Shown: positions 36,962-46,293, counted from the stretch's first letter. The stretch is 64,000 nucleotides of DNA from Lichenihabitans sp033947565 (GCF_033947565.1 NZ_JARPVX010000001.1:1-64000), one strand, 5' to 3'. Numbers and translations: made by a program. The notes: a model not told the origin generated them from the letters alone.

Positions 36962-37702
36962 TCAATCGCGGCTTTCATGGCCAGTCAATGCGCCTTCGAG
37001 CAGCGTCATGCCGTCGTAGATCAGCACAGCCAGCAGTGCGACGATGAGGCCGCCCTGCAGGATGAACGCCGTGTTCGACGATTGCAGCCCCGCGATGATG
37101 ACCTCGCCGAGGCCCTTGGCGGCCACCGTCGATCCGATCGTCGCCGTGCCCATGTTGATAACAAGCGTCAGGCGGAGGCCGGTAAGGATCAAGGGCAACG
37201 CCAGGGGCAGCTCCACGCCCCACAGGCGCTGGCGGGCGCCGAGCCCCATGCCGCGTGCCGCCTCGACGACGACCGGATCGACCTCGCGCAGCCCCGTGAT
37301 GGTGGTTTCGAACACCGGCAGTAGGCCATAAAGCACCAGGGCGATCAGTGTCGGTGTGGTGCCGAAGCCGACAAGCGGCACCGCGATGGCCAGCACCGCC
37401 ACGGGCGGAAACACCTGACCGATGTTCACGAGGGCGCGCGAGAGCGGCAGAAAGGCCGCCCCGACCGGTCGGGTGACGAAGATGCCGACTGCGAGCGCCA
37501 GAACGGCGCTGACGAGGCTCGCCGCAAACACCAGAGTCAGATGGGCGAGCGTCAGGTCGAGCAGGCTGGTCTGCGTGTAGATCGGCGGGGCGCCGTTCTC
37601 GGTCAGGCCACGGAAAACCGGTGCAAAGCTTTGCGGGGTCAGCACGAGGGCGAGAAGCAGCCCGAGGGCGCCGAGCCGCGCCAGAACAGGCACGACGGTC
37701 AT
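36962..37702 (-). CDS. Osmoprotectant-type ABC permease (2)
   Basis: A 246-residue inner-membrane permease of the OpuC/Yeh family. The EAA-like cytoplasmic loop is visible as EAARGMGLGARQRLWGVELPLALPLIL, and about six hydrophobic segments can be drawn. The ATG at 37702 overlaps the stop of the ATPase gene (ATGA), which fixes the start against a longer open frame. It would pair with the larger permease to form the membrane channel for a betaine- or choline-like solute. Confidence 0.88.
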   Translation of the reverse strand: MTVVPVLARLGALGLLLALVLTPQSFAPVFRGLTENGAPPIYTQTSLLDLTLAHLTLVFAASLVSAVLALAVGIFVTRPVGAAFLPLSRALVNIGQVFPPVAVLAIAVPLVGFGTTPTLIALVLYGLLPVFETTITGLREVDPVVVEAARGMGLGARQRLWGVELPLALPLILTGLRLTLVINMGTATIGSTVAAKGLGEVIIAGLQSSNTAFILQGGLIVALLAVLIYDGMTLLEGALTGHESRD

Positions 37703-38646
37703 GGATCGTGGCTTGGCGCGCCGGATTCGGCCAGGATCGCCGCAAGGGTGATACGGCCGGGCGGGCTGCCGTCTTCCGCCGCCACAGGCAGACTGTCTTG
37801 TCGGCGCCACAACAGCTCCGACAAGGCGTCGCGCAGGCTCGCGGATGGTCGCAGCGGCTGTCCGGGCGCGTCGCCGGGCTGGGCCAGATCGCCGACGCGG
37901 CGTAGCGACAGGAGGCGGAACGGCCGTTCCCCGGTGCCGACCAGCCGCTCCACGAAGCCGGCCTGCGGCGCGGCCAGCAGAACCGCCGGGGCGGCATGCT
38001 GCAGCAGCCGGCCGCCATCCATCACGGCGATGCTGTCGCCGAGGTGAATGGCCTCCTCCATGTCGTGGGTGACCAGCACCACCGTGGTGCCGAGACGCTT
38101 CTGCAAAGCGAGGAGATCGGCTTGCGCCTGGCCGCGGATCACCGGGTCGAGCGCCCCGAAGGGCTCATCCATCAGCAGCACCGCCGGCTCGGCCGCGAGC
38201 GCCCGCGCCACCCCGACGCGCTGCTGCTGGCCCCCCGACAGCTGATGCGGCCGCTTGTCGGCGTAGATGGCGTGATCGAGCCGCAGCAGTTGCATCAACT
38301 CGCGCACCCGGGCCTCGATGCGCTCGCGGTCCCAGCCGAGCAGCGTCGGCACGGTGGCGATGTTGCGCGCCACCGTCCAATGCGGAAACAGCCCATGGCC
38401 CTGGATGACGTAGCCGATGCCGCGTCGCAGCGTCTCCCCATCGAGGTCGGCCGTGTCGCGACCGTCGATCCGCACGGTGCCTGCGCTTGGCTCGATCAGG
38501 CGGTTGATCATCCGCAACAGGGTCGACTTGCCGCTGCCCGATGTGCCCACCACGGCCGTGATGGTGCCGCGCGCCAGCACCATCGACACGTCGTCGACCG
38601 CCAGGGCGTCGCCGAAGCGGCGTGACAGGTGTTCGATGGCGATCAT
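37699..38646 (-). CDS. Osmoprotectant-type ABC ATP-binding protein
   Basis: A 315-residue ATPase of a glycine betaine/choline-type importer. Walker A GTSGSGKST (residues 33-41), signature LSGGQQQRVGVARAL, Walker B AVLLMDEPFGALD and the switch His (VTHD) are intact. The last 80 residues form a regulatory extension reminiscent of the CBS region in OpuA/ProV proteins but shortened. It overlaps both neighbouring permease genes by ATGA. Confidence 0.92.
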   Translation of the reverse strand: MIAIEHLSRRFGDALAVDDVSMVLARGTITAVVGTSGSGKSTLLRMINRLIEPSAGTVRIDGRDTADLDGETLRRGIGYVIQGHGLFPHWTVARNIATVPTLLGWDRERIEARVRELMQLLRLDHAIYADKRPHQLSGGQQQRVGVARALAAEPAVLLMDEPFGALDPVIRGQAQADLLALQKRLGTTVVLVTHDMEEAIHLGDSIAVMDGGRLLQHAAPAVLLAAPQAGFVERLVGTGERPFRLLSLRRVGDLAQPGDAPGQPLRPSASLRDALSELLWRRQDSLPVAAEDGSPPGRITLAAILAESGAPSHDP

Positions 38647-39836
38647 GGCGCGGCCTTGCGGGTCAGGTCGACCGTAGCGTCGAGCAGCACGGCGGCCGTG
38701 AAGGCCAGAACGATGATGGGAATGGCGCCAAGCAGCACGAGATCGGTGGCCGATTGGCCGATGCCCTGGAACACGAAGGTGCCGAGGCCGCCGCCGCCGA
38801 TCAGCGCCGCCACCGTGACGAGGCCGATGTTCTGCACCAGCACCACCCGGATGCCGGTGAGAATCGCCGGCGTGGCGAGTGGCAGTTCGACGGAGCGGAG
38901 GCGCTGGCCGGACGTCATGCCCATGCCGCGCGCCGCATCCCGGGCAGCGGCCGGAACCTGATCGAGGCCGGTGGCGGTGCTGGCCACCACGGGCAGCAGG
39001 GCATAAAGGAACAGCGCGATCGCGGCCGGGGCCGTGCCGATCCCCCGAATGCCGAGATCGGCCAGCAGCGGCACCTCGGCGGCCAGGAGCCCCAGCGGCA
39101 CCATCATCAGCCCATACATGGCGATGCTCGGGATCGTCTGCACGATGTTGAGGACCGGCAGCACGGCGGCCCGAAGCCGGGGCACCCGCACGCAGGCGAC
39201 GCCGAGCGGCAGTCCGGCCAGCACGGCGGCCATCAGCGAGCCGAGGCTGAGTTCGACGTGTTTCGCAAGCTCGCCCCAGAACGTGTTGGCGTGAGACGCA
39301 TATTCGTGCAGCGGCGACAAGCCGTCGAGCCAGCCCGAGGCCAGCACGGCCCCACCCGCTCCCAAGGTCATGGTCAATGCGGCGAGGCGCGCCAGCGGCC
39401 CCGGTCGCAACTTGGCGGCGCCGTCGGTGGCCAGCAGCGCGAAGGCCAGGAGCGCGATCCAGAAGCCGCCGGCCGGCGACACACGGGCAAAGGCGTTACC
39501 GGGCAAGACCAGCTGCCGCGGCGCTTCTCCCACCACGCCGATCAGCAGTGCCAGTCCGAGGCCGCCGACCATGATCTGCACCAGCGGGGCGCCGCGCCGC
39601 GCCGCCATCACGGCCAGGACCGCGAAGGCCAGCAACGCGGCCACGGCCCCGACCGGGGGCAGCGACGCCCAGAGCGCCAGCCCCTTGCCGGACGCGATGC
39701 GGTTCGGCCGCAAGGTGACGAACGGCTCCGCCAGGAGCGCCGCAACGGCCAGGGCCGCCAGCAGCGTCCCGACGGGATCGAGGCCCCGCCAGGCAGGCGA
39801 GCTCGATCGGCGCGCGCGTACGACATCGATGCTCAT
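38643..39836 (-). CDS. Osmoprotectant-type ABC permease (1), YehY-like
   Basis: A 397-residue permease. The first 180 residues add several membrane helices not present in the smaller permease. The core permease fold follows, with the EAA-type loop AARDAARGMGMTSGQRLRSVELPLATPAIL. This long architecture is typical of YehY. It lies 51 bases after the binding-protein gene and overlaps the ATPase gene by 4 bases. Confidence 0.9.
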   Translation of the reverse strand: MSIDVVRARRSSSPAWRGLDPVGTLLAALAVAALLAEPFVTLRPNRIASGKGLALWASLPPVGAVAALLAFAVLAVMAARRGAPLVQIMVGGLGLALLIGVVGEAPRQLVLPGNAFARVSPAGGFWIALLAFALLATDGAAKLRPGPLARLAALTMTLGAGGAVLASGWLDGLSPLHEYASHANTFWGELAKHVELSLGSLMAAVLAGLPLGVACVRVPRLRAAVLPVLNIVQTIPSIAMYGLMMVPLGLLAAEVPLLADLGIRGIGTAPAAIALFLYALLPVVASTATGLDQVPAAARDAARGMGMTSGQRLRSVELPLATPAILTGIRVVLVQNIGLVTVAALIGGGGLGTFVFQGIGQSATDLVLLGAIPIIVLAFTAAVLLDATVDLTRKAAP

Positions 39837-39887
39837 GCCGGATCGGCTTCGCGGCGGGACGACATCCGATCCGAACCGTGACGGAGG

Positions 39888-40805
39888 CTACTTGGTGAAG
39901 CCCTTGCTCTTGAGATAGTCCCTGGCCACATCGGCGGCCGGCTCGCCGTTGACCTGGATGCGGTCGTTGAGCTCCTGCAGGGTTTTCAGGTCGAGGCTGG
40001 CGAAGACGGGCTTCAGGACGTCGGCAATCTTGGGATTGGCCTTCAGCACGGCCTCGCGGACGATCGGCGCAGGCGCGTAAACGGGTTGCACGCCCTTGTC
40101 GTCGTCCAGCACCACGAGTTCGGCGGCCGCAATGCCGCCGTCGGTGCCATAGACCATGGCGGCATCGACCCCGTCGGTGCCGTCGGCGGCCGCCTTGATG
40201 GTGGCCGACGTGTCGCCACCCGACAGGTTCAGCAGCTGGTCGGGCTTCAGCGCGAACCCGTAGGTCTTGCCGAAGGCCGGTAGCGCGGCGGCGCTGTTGA
40301 TGAACTCTGACGATGCCGCGAGCTTCACCTTGCCGCCGCCCGACACCCATTTGCCGAAGTCGCTCATCGTCTTCAACGCGTTCGGCGTCGCGACGTCGCT
40401 GCGCAGGCCGATGGCCCAGGTGTTGTTGGCAGGCGCGGGCTGCAGCCAGACGACCTTGTTGGCGTCGTAGTCGAGCTGTTTCGCCAACTCGTATCCCTTG
40501 GCGGCATCCTTCCAGGCGGCATCCTCGGCCTTGTTGAAGAAGAAGCCCGCATTGCCGGTATATTCGGGATAAATATCCACTTCGCCGGCCAGCAGGGCCT
40601 TGCGCAGGATCGGCGTGCTGCCGAGCGAAATGCGATCGTGGGTCGCGATGCCGTTGGCCTTCAGGGTCTGGGCGATGATGTTGCCCAGCAGCGCCCCCTC
40701 GGTGTCGATCTTGGACGACACCACCACATCGGCCGCCTGGGCCATCTGCGACAAGGCCAAGGCCCCAAGGAACGCCAGGCCGAGTGGCGCGAACGAGATA
40801 CGCAT
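39888..40805 (-). CDS. Osmoprotectant ABC substrate-binding protein (OsmF/YehZ-like)
   Basis: A 305-residue periplasmic protein with a cleavable signal (MRISFAPLGLAFLGALALSQ, cleavage after AQA). Family blocks are SSKIDTEGALLGNIIAQTL, LRKALLAGEVDIYPEYTGN and DGVDAAMVYGTDGGI. These match the OsmF/YehZ/OpuCC branch that binds quaternary amines such as glycine betaine. The long upstream open frame is discarded, because the signal peptide begins at 40805. It is the first gene of a five-gene operon ending with a P-loop kinase. Confidence 0.9.
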   Translation of the reverse strand: MRISFAPLGLAFLGALALSQMAQAADVVVSSKIDTEGALLGNIIAQTLKANGIATHDRISLGSTPILRKALLAGEVDIYPEYTGNAGFFFNKAEDAAWKDAAKGYELAKQLDYDANKVVWLQPAPANNTWAIGLRSDVATPNALKTMSDFGKWVSGGGKVKLAASSEFINSAAALPAFGKTYGFALKPDQLLNLSGGDTSATIKAAADGTDGVDAAMVYGTDGGIAAAELVVLDDDKGVQPVYAPAPIVREAVLKANPKIADVLKPVFASLDLKTLQELNDRIQVNGEPAADVARDYLKSKGFTK

Positions 40806-41098
40806 GCGTCTTGATCTCCGAGAAGCCCTTATCGGTATAGGGAATCGCTGGATAATCAAGCCGACTGCCGCAGGACCCACAACAGGCTTTCGAGCGGGTT
40901 CGATAGCGTCACGGACCTGCGACAACTGCGCCCTCGTGCGACGGCCCCGGTCGGGTCGCAGCGGCGGCTTCGAGGTTCCACGAAGAGCGTCCCGATCTGC
41001 GCACCACATGGTCCGAACCGTTGATGCGACCGGATCGCCGCGTTTCCCCACAGTCGCCTCTTGCCTCTGTGCCCCATATCGAGGGATAACGGCGATAC

Positions 41099-41188
41099 GG
41101 AAGGGTGGTCGAGTGGTTTAAGGCAGCGGTCTTGAAAACCGCCGTGGGTGTGAGCTCACCGTGGGTTCGAATCCCACCCCTTCCGCCA
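41099..41188 (+). tRNA. tRNA-Ser (TGA)
   Basis: A 90-base class II tRNA. The acceptor GGAAGGG pairs with CCCTTCC, followed by G and encoded CCA. The anticodon loop CTTGAAA carries TGA, and the long variable arm GTGGGTGTGAGCTCAC and the T-loop GGTTCGAATCC are as expected for serine. Confidence 0.96.
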
Positions 41189-41234
41189 GCCTGTCGGCCC
41201 GATACCGAGCTCAGATCGCCCCCAGGCGCCGTCC

Positions 41235-41684
41235 TCAGCTTGATCCTGGCGAAAAGTCGAAGGCCAGCACGCCCTCAGGCGCCAGCAGCGGGCGCATGAA
41301 GAGTTTGAAGGCCGCGTGGGCGGCGTCCATCAGGGCGGGATCGTCGATGGCGGGCGTGCCGGCGTAGAAGTTGCGGTCGCCTTCGGAGTCGAAGCGCAGC
41401 ACGAAGCCGAGTTCGAAGCCACGCTCGGCGCCTTCGCCCCCGTTCGCCGCCCCGGCCACGATGTCGCGGATATAGGGCCGGCCGTCGCGCTGGCAGGTGC
41501 GGCCGAGGTCGAGGAAGCGACGCACCACTTCGGCGCGGATCTCAGCCGTGGTTCCGGTCGCGAGACGAAACAACACGATATGCACCACGGTACCCAGCCG
41601 ATAGTCCGACGCGGTGAAGCTGGCAGAGCCGACACGGTCGCGTTCGGCGAACAGGTGTTCCTGGGCAGATGTCACGCGGTCCAC
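41235..41684 (-). CDS. Dabb (stress-responsive A/B barrel) protein
   Basis: A 149-residue protein whose core is a ferredoxin-like dimeric alpha/beta barrel. It begins VHIVLFRLATG (about residue 34), continues with FELGFVLRFDSEGDRNFYAGTP and ends with a DPALMDAAHAAF helix and a Pro-rich tail. The family has varied roles, often stress-linked. The first 33 residues lie outside the fold, so a GTG start near 41585 is possible. It is convergent with tRNA-Ser; on the other side it is followed by the metal ABC operon. Confidence 0.75.
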   Translation of the reverse strand: MDRVTSAQEHLFAERDRVGSASFTASDYRLGTVVHIVLFRLATGTTAEIRAEVVRRFLDLGRTCQRDGRPYIRDIVAGAANGGEGAERGFELGFVLRFDSEGDRNFYAGTPAIDDPALMDAAHAAFKLFMRPLLAPEGVLAFDFSPGSS

Positions 41685-41774
41685 TCCTTCTTAGCCCTTC
41701 CGGCTCGATCGCCAAGCCTGGGCGACACGCCAACGTGCGACATTCATAGTCGGCGACGTGCCGGCCAGCGGACT

Positions 41775-42626
41775 TTATTCGGCCGAGGAGGAGGTTTGCG
41801 CGACCAAAGGCACCGGCCGCACTATGCCGGCCCCTCGGCGCGCCAACCATCCCACCAGCAGGCTGCCCAGATAGGCGATGCCGGACAAGCATGTGATCCA
41901 GAAGCTCGTCGGCCAATCGGTTTCCCAGGCCAAGATGATGCCGCCCCAGGCCTCCCCCAAGGCCAGCAGCGCCGCGAGCCCGAGACCCAGGCCGAAGCGC
42001 GACGTGCAGTTCTGGGCCGCCGCCGCCGGCCCCACCATCAAGGTGAAGACCAGCAGCACACCGACGATCTGGGCGCATTCGGCCACCGCCACGCCGACGA
42101 TCACCAGGAAGGCGACCGAGAGGGTGCGCAACGGCACGCCCTTCGCTTCGGCAAGCTCGGGCTGAAGGCTGGAAAACAAGAGCGGCCGGGCGATGAGGCC
42201 GAGTGCCAACAGGCTCAAACCCGACAAGACAGCGAGGCTGAGCAGCGCCGACGGCCCGACCGCCAGGACGTTGCCGAACAACAACGCCGTCGCCTCCGTC
42301 GCGTAAGCGGTGTAAAAATGCAGGAACAGCAGGCCGAGTCCGAGCGCCAGCGACAACATCATGCCGATCGCCACATCGCGCGCCGAGAGCTTCTCGCCCA
42401 ACAGGCCCATGCCAATGCCGGCCAGCACCGTGAAGCCGACGAGGCCCGCCAGGGGCGATAGGCCGAACAAGATCGCCCCCGTGGCGCCCGTGAAGCCGAC
42501 ATGGCTGAGCGCGTGGCCCGCAAAGGTCTGGCCGCGCAGCACCAGAAAGTAGCCGACGAGTCCCGACAACACCGCCACGATGCCGCCAGCCGCAAAGGCC
42601 TGGCGCATGAAGTCGTAGTCAAGCAT
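41775..42626 (-). CDS. znuB: Zinc/manganese ABC permease (ZnuB-like)
   Basis: A 283-residue metal ABC-3 family permease with about eight hydrophobic segments. Landmarks include GLVGYFLVLRGQTFAGHALSHVGFTGA and VAECAQIVGVLLVFTLMVGPAA. ATG 42626 overlaps the end of znuC by eight bases, so the operon order is znuA-znuC-znuB with coupled translation. Confidence 0.88.
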   Translation of the reverse strand: MLDYDFMRQAFAAGGIVAVLSGLVGYFLVLRGQTFAGHALSHVGFTGATGAILFGLSPLAGLVGFTVLAGIGMGLLGEKLSARDVAIGMMLSLALGLGLLFLHFYTAYATEATALLFGNVLAVGPSALLSLAVLSGLSLLALGLIARPLLFSSLQPELAEAKGVPLRTLSVAFLVIVGVAVAECAQIVGVLLVFTLMVGPAAAAQNCTSRFGLGLGLAALLALGEAWGGIILAWETDWPTSFWITCLSGIAYLGSLLVGWLARRGAGIVRPVPLVAQTSSSAE

Positions 42627-43464
42627 GGTGGTGCTCCGCAGCGCCGTGCCCGGCATGGTCGTGATGGGCGCAAGCGTCGTGACGATGCGCGCCAGCCTCG
42701 ACCTCGATGTCGCCGCTGACCACGAACAGCCGGCGACCGAGACGCAACACCTCGATCGGGGCGCCATACAGCCGCGACAGCGAGGGGCCGGTCACCACCT
42801 CGTCGACCGTGCCCAGCATGGCATGGCCGTTGCCAAGATAAAGCACCCGGTCCATGGCACCGAGCAGCGGGTTGAGTTCATGGGCGCTGAACAACACCGT
42901 CATGCCGAACTCGGCCTGCAGGCGCTTGACCAGATCCACCGTGGACTGCTGCCGGCTCGGGTCGAGGCTGATCAGCGGCTCGTCGAGCAACAGCAGCTTC
43001 GGCCGGCCGAGCAGCGCCTGCGAGATGAGCAGCCGCTGCCGTTCGCCCCCCGACAAGGCCATCAAGGGTCGACGCGCCAGATCGGCGGCCCCTACGGTTT
43101 CGAGCGCCCAGCCGACCTCGTCCCGCTCGGCGGCGCTGAGACGCGGCAGGCCCCACCGCCAGCCGCCCGCGGCACTGGCCACATAGTCCCACCCGGTGAG
43201 CGACCGGGTGGCGGCCGCCACCCGGTGCTGCGGCATGTAGCCGATGCGGCGATCCCCCTTCAAGGGCGCGGCACCAAACAAGCGGATCGCCCCGGCGCTC
43301 GGCTGCAGAAGCCCCAGGATGGCCCGCAGCAAGGTGGTCTTGCCGGCACCGTTCGGGCCGAGCAGGCCGACGAACTCCCCTGCCCCGATCGCCAGATCGA
43401 CGCCCGAAACGATCGTTCGGGCACCGAGCTTCAGTGTGACGTTCTCGAACGCAATGGCGGTCAA
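42619..43464 (-). CDS. znuC: Zinc/manganese ABC ATP-binding protein (ZnuC-like)
   Basis: A 281-residue ATPase. Walker A is GPNGAGKTT, signature LSGGERQRLLISQAL, Walker B LLLLDEPLISLD, and the switch region VLFSAHELNPL. A His-rich end (HHDHAGHGAAEHHHA) may hold or sense zinc. I place the start at TTG 43464, whose bases overlap the znuA stop (TTGA); the open frame continues 18 codons further without domain content. Confidence 0.88.
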   Translation of the reverse strand: MTAIAFENVTLKLGARTIVSGVDLAIGAGEFVGLLGPNGAGKTTLLRAILGLLQPSAGAIRLFGAAPLKGDRRIGYMPQHRVAAATRSLTGWDYVASAAGGWRWGLPRLSAAERDEVGWALETVGAADLARRPLMALSGGERQRLLISQALLGRPKLLLLDEPLISLDPSRQQSTVDLVKRLQAEFGMTVLFSAHELNPLLGAMDRVLYLGNGHAMLGTVDEVVTGPSLSRLYGAPIEVLRLGRRLFVVSGDIEVEAGAHRHDACAHHDHAGHGAAEHHHA

Positions 43465-44330
43465 GATTTGCTGCCCGCCAGAGCCGCATCGAGGTCGTTC
43501 AACTGGTCGATCATCCACGCCTCATAGGACTTGCCCGCCGGCTCCGTTTCGCTCACGCCCAGCACCGGAACCTGCGCCGCCTTGGCGATGTCGACGAGGC
43601 GCTTCACCGCCTGGTGGTCCGCCTGGGCGTTGTAGAGCATCGCCTTCACCTTATGCTGCTTCAGGTCGTCTTCGAAAGCCGCCACGTCCGAGGCGCTCGG
43701 CTCGGTGTTGTTCATCACGGCGGTCTGGAACGCCTGGTTGCGCATGTCGAGGCCGAGCGCCTGCGCCATGAGGCCGAACACCGGCTCCGATGCCGTCACG
43801 GGCGTGCCCGCATAGGTCGCCTTCATGCTGACGATCTTGGCGGTGAGCGGCTTCAAGCCGGTCTCGAAGGCCTTGGCATTCTGGGTGTAGTCCGCCTTGT
43901 GGGCCGGATCGGCCTTTCCGAGGTCTTCGGCCAGCGCGTTTGCGACCGCCACCATGGTGGCGGGCTCATACCACAGGTGCGGGTTGTCGCCCGGCTTGCG
44001 GCCGATCAACTCGGCCGCCACGACCGTCATGCGATCGGTGCCCTTCGACGCCTGCAGCAGCTTGTCCATCCAAGGGTCGTAGTCGACGCCGTTGCTGATC
44101 ACGATTTTGGCGGTGGACAGCGCCCTGGCGGTCTTGGCATCGGCCTCGAACAGGTGCGGATCCTGGTCGGGGTTCGATAGAATGCTGACCACCGTCGCGT
44201 GCGGGCCGGCGATCTGCGTGGCGAGCGCACCGTAGAAATTCTCGGCCGCCACGATCGTCATAGGCGCCGCAAAGGCTGTCGCGGCCGGACCCATCAGGGC
44301 GAATGCGAGAACACAGGTGGTAGCGCGCAT
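43461..44330 (-). CDS. znuA: Metal ABC substrate-binding protein (ZnuA-like)
   Basis: A 289-residue periplasmic metal-binding protein with a signal peptide (RATTCVLAFALMGPAATAFA). Predicted ligands: His in DPHLFEAD, His in NPHLWYEPAT, and Glu (not the usual third His) in ASEPVFGLMAQ, with a Glu in SETEP as a possible fourth. The His-rich loop typical of zinc-specific ZnuA is missing, so the site looks more like the His-His-Glu-acidic set of PsaA/MntC proteins. The divergent Zur-type regulator and box still favour zinc. An alternative TTG start lies at 44336. Confidence 0.82.
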   Translation of the reverse strand: MRATTCVLAFALMGPAATAFAAPMTIVAAENFYGALATQIAGPHATVVSILSNPDQDPHLFEADAKTARALSTAKIVISNGVDYDPWMDKLLQASKGTDRMTVVAAELIGRKPGDNPHLWYEPATMVAVANALAEDLGKADPAHKADYTQNAKAFETGLKPLTAKIVSMKATYAGTPVTASEPVFGLMAQALGLDMRNQAFQTAVMNNTEPSASDVAAFEDDLKQHKVKAMLYNAQADHQAVKRLVDIAKAAQVPVLGVSETEPAGKSYEAWMIDQLNDLDAALAGSKS

Positions 44331-44375
44331 GGACAATCGCTTTCGGCCGGCCCGCCACGGCAGCGGGATCAGATT

Positions 44376-44392
44376 TTGTTACCCTGTAACAA
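44376..44392. promoter_or_regulatory. Zur-box-like inverted repeat
   Basis: TTGTTAC-CCT-GTAACAA is a 17-bp inverted repeat resembling the 7-1-7 Zur box (TGTTAnnnnnTAACA type). It lies 46 bases before znuA and 86 before zur, in the only gap between them. An additional half-site GTTACA follows. Zinc-loaded Zur bound here should repress both directions. Confidence 0.7.
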
Positions 44393-44477
44393 TAAGAGTT
44401 ACAATATATCATTTGGGAACGCGTGCGGGTTTTGCGGACTTGTGCTAACCCTCGCGCATCGATCACGAGTGACCATC

Positions 44478-44915
44478 ATGGCGAGCCGCAAGGGCGACGC
44501 ACACGCTTCGAACATCATGGACGCACTCGGACAGGCGCCACGGCCGTTGAGCGCCTATGACCTGCTCGACCGGCTACGACCGACCGGGGTCACGGCGCCG
44601 CTGACCGTGTATCGCGCCCTCGACAAGCTGATCGCTGCCGGCAAGGTGCATCGCATCGAATCGCTGAACGCTTTCGTGGCGTGCTGCGATGGCGCCCATC
44701 ATCATGCCGGGGATGGCCATGGGCCGGATGGGTCGCGGCGCAGCGCGGTGGCCTTCGCGATCTGTGACCGATGCGGGCAGGTCGACGAGTTCCTCGACCA
44801 GCGGTTGTTCGCGCGGCTGGATGAGGATCTGAGCACCCGGGGCTTCGCACCGCGGGCCAGTGCGGTCGAGGTCCATGGCACCTGCGCGGCCTGCGCGGCG
44901 ACGGCGCCCGGCTGA
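44478..44915 (+). CDS. zur: Fur-family zinc uptake regulator (Zur)
   Basis: A 145-residue metalloregulator. Its N-terminal winged helix has PLSAYDLLDRLRPTGVTAPLTVYRALDKL, the Fur-family recognition region. Structural zinc would be held by two Cys pairs, CDRC near 98 and CAAC near 138. A His-rich stretch (HHHAGDGH) is next to the sensory region. ATG 44478 is chosen; GTG 44469 in the same frame is possible. Its placement opposite znuACB over a Zur-like palindrome supports zinc rather than iron or manganese sensing. Confidence 0.87.
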   Translation: MASRKGDAHASNIMDALGQAPRPLSAYDLLDRLRPTGVTAPLTVYRALDKLIAAGKVHRIESLNAFVACCDGAHHHAGDGHGPDGSRRSAVAFAICDRCGQVDEFLDQRLFARLDEDLSTRGFAPRASAVEVHGTCAACAATAPG

Positions 44916-44940
44916 CATCCGGAGCCGCCGCGGCGAAACC

Positions 44941-46182
44941 TTAGAAGCGGTCGATCCGGTAAGGTGTCGGGTCCGTGAAGGTCGGCTCACCGGTCATCAT
45001 CTCGGCGAGCAGCCGTCCCGTGACGGGCCCGAGCGTCAAGCCGTGGTGCTGATGGCCAAAGTCGAACCACAGCCCCTTGTGCCGCGCCCCCTTGTCGATC
45101 ACCGGCAGCATGTCGGGTAGGCAGGGCCGCGACCCCATCCAGGGACGCGCCTCAACGGCGTCGCCGAGCGGGAACAAGCGTCGCGCCTTGGGAAGGGCGC
45201 GTGCCACCTGGACGGGCGTCGGCGGCGCATCGCGGCGGGCGAACTCGGCCCCGGTGGTCAGCCGGATGCCCTGCGCCATCGGAGCCAGCAGGTAGCCGCC
45301 GTCGACGTCCAGTACGGGGCGGTTCAGCACGGCATTGCCCCGCGCCCGGAAATGCTGGTGGTAGCCGCGCTTGACGCCAAGCGGCACCGGGTAGCCGAAG
45401 CGGTCCGTGAGGCTGTTCGACCACGGCCCCAGCGCCACCACGACCTCACGGGCGACGATGGCGCTGCCCTCCGTCGCGACACGCCACCCGGCTGCATCCT
45501 GATTGAGGCTCAGCGCGTCGCCGCGGACGAAGCGCCCGCCGAGCCGCACCAGCAGCGCCGCATAGGCCTGCACCAGGGCGCCAGGGTCCGACACCGCGGC
45601 GGGATCACGGAAATGCAGGCCGCCCGCCAAGCCTTCGGCAAGGAAGGGCTCCTGCTCGGCCAAGCCGGCACCGTCGAGCACGTCGACCGTGAGGCCGTAG
45701 GGCCTGAGTTTTTCGCGCTCGACCAGGCCCTTGGCGAGGCTTTCGGCCGTGCGGAACGCCTTGATCCAGCCGACCTTGCGCAACAAGGGCGCGGCTCCGG
45801 CCTCGGCCATCAGCGCTTCGTGCTCGACGAGGCAGCGCTGGATCAGCGGCCAGGCGGCCGCTGCCGTGCGGGCGATGGCTTCGGGGGACGAGTTCATGGC
45901 GTAGCGCACCAGCCAGGGCAGCACCTGCGGCAAGGCCGACAGATGGTAATGCGCATCGGTGGCGCCATTCCCGGCATAGCGCAGCAGGGTGCCGAGAGCG
46001 CGCGGGAACCCGTAGGGAAAGACGGAGGCCCGCTCGATCAGCCCGGCATTGCCGTAGCTGGTTTCCTCGCCGGCCCCGCGGCGGTCCAGCAACACGACCT
46101 GTCGCCCGCGTCGTTGCAGGTGAATCGCGGCCGACACGCCGACGATGCCGGCGCCGAGGACCAGAACATCCGTGTTGGCCAT
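44941..46182 (-). CDS. D-amino acid dehydrogenase-like FAD oxidoreductase
   Basis: A 413-residue DadA-type flavoprotein. The FAD-binding motif is VLGAGIVGVSAAIHLQRRG at residues 7-25, followed by ETSYGNAGLI, the mid-domain WLVRYAMNSSPEAI and the C-terminal GHQHHGLTLGPVTGRLLAEM block. This branch oxidises D-amino acids or related amines and passes electrons to quinone. It is convergent with zur and divergent from the coxG-like gene. Exact substrate not determinable. Confidence 0.85.
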   Translation of the reverse strand: MANTDVLVLGAGIVGVSAAIHLQRRGRQVVLLDRRGAGEETSYGNAGLIERASVFPYGFPRALGTLLRYAGNGATDAHYHLSALPQVLPWLVRYAMNSSPEAIARTAAAAWPLIQRCLVEHEALMAEAGAAPLLRKVGWIKAFRTAESLAKGLVEREKLRPYGLTVDVLDGAGLAEQEPFLAEGLAGGLHFRDPAAVSDPGALVQAYAALLVRLGGRFVRGDALSLNQDAAGWRVATEGSAIVAREVVVALGPWSNSLTDRFGYPVPLGVKRGYHQHFRARGNAVLNRPVLDVDGGYLLAPMAQGIRLTTGAEFARRDAPPTPVQVARALPKARRLFPLGDAVEARPWMGSRPCLPDMLPVIDKGARHKGLWFDFGHQHHGLTLGPVTGRLLAEMMTGEPTFTDPTPYRIDRF

Positions 46183-46293
46183 CGTTCGGGACCTCGGTTA
46201 CGGGGACGGCATGCGTCGATGCGAAGCGCCCGGTTCAGCTGGCGCTTGCGGGTCGGCGCTTCTGCCTTACCATTGCAGGCTGGGAGGATGGTA

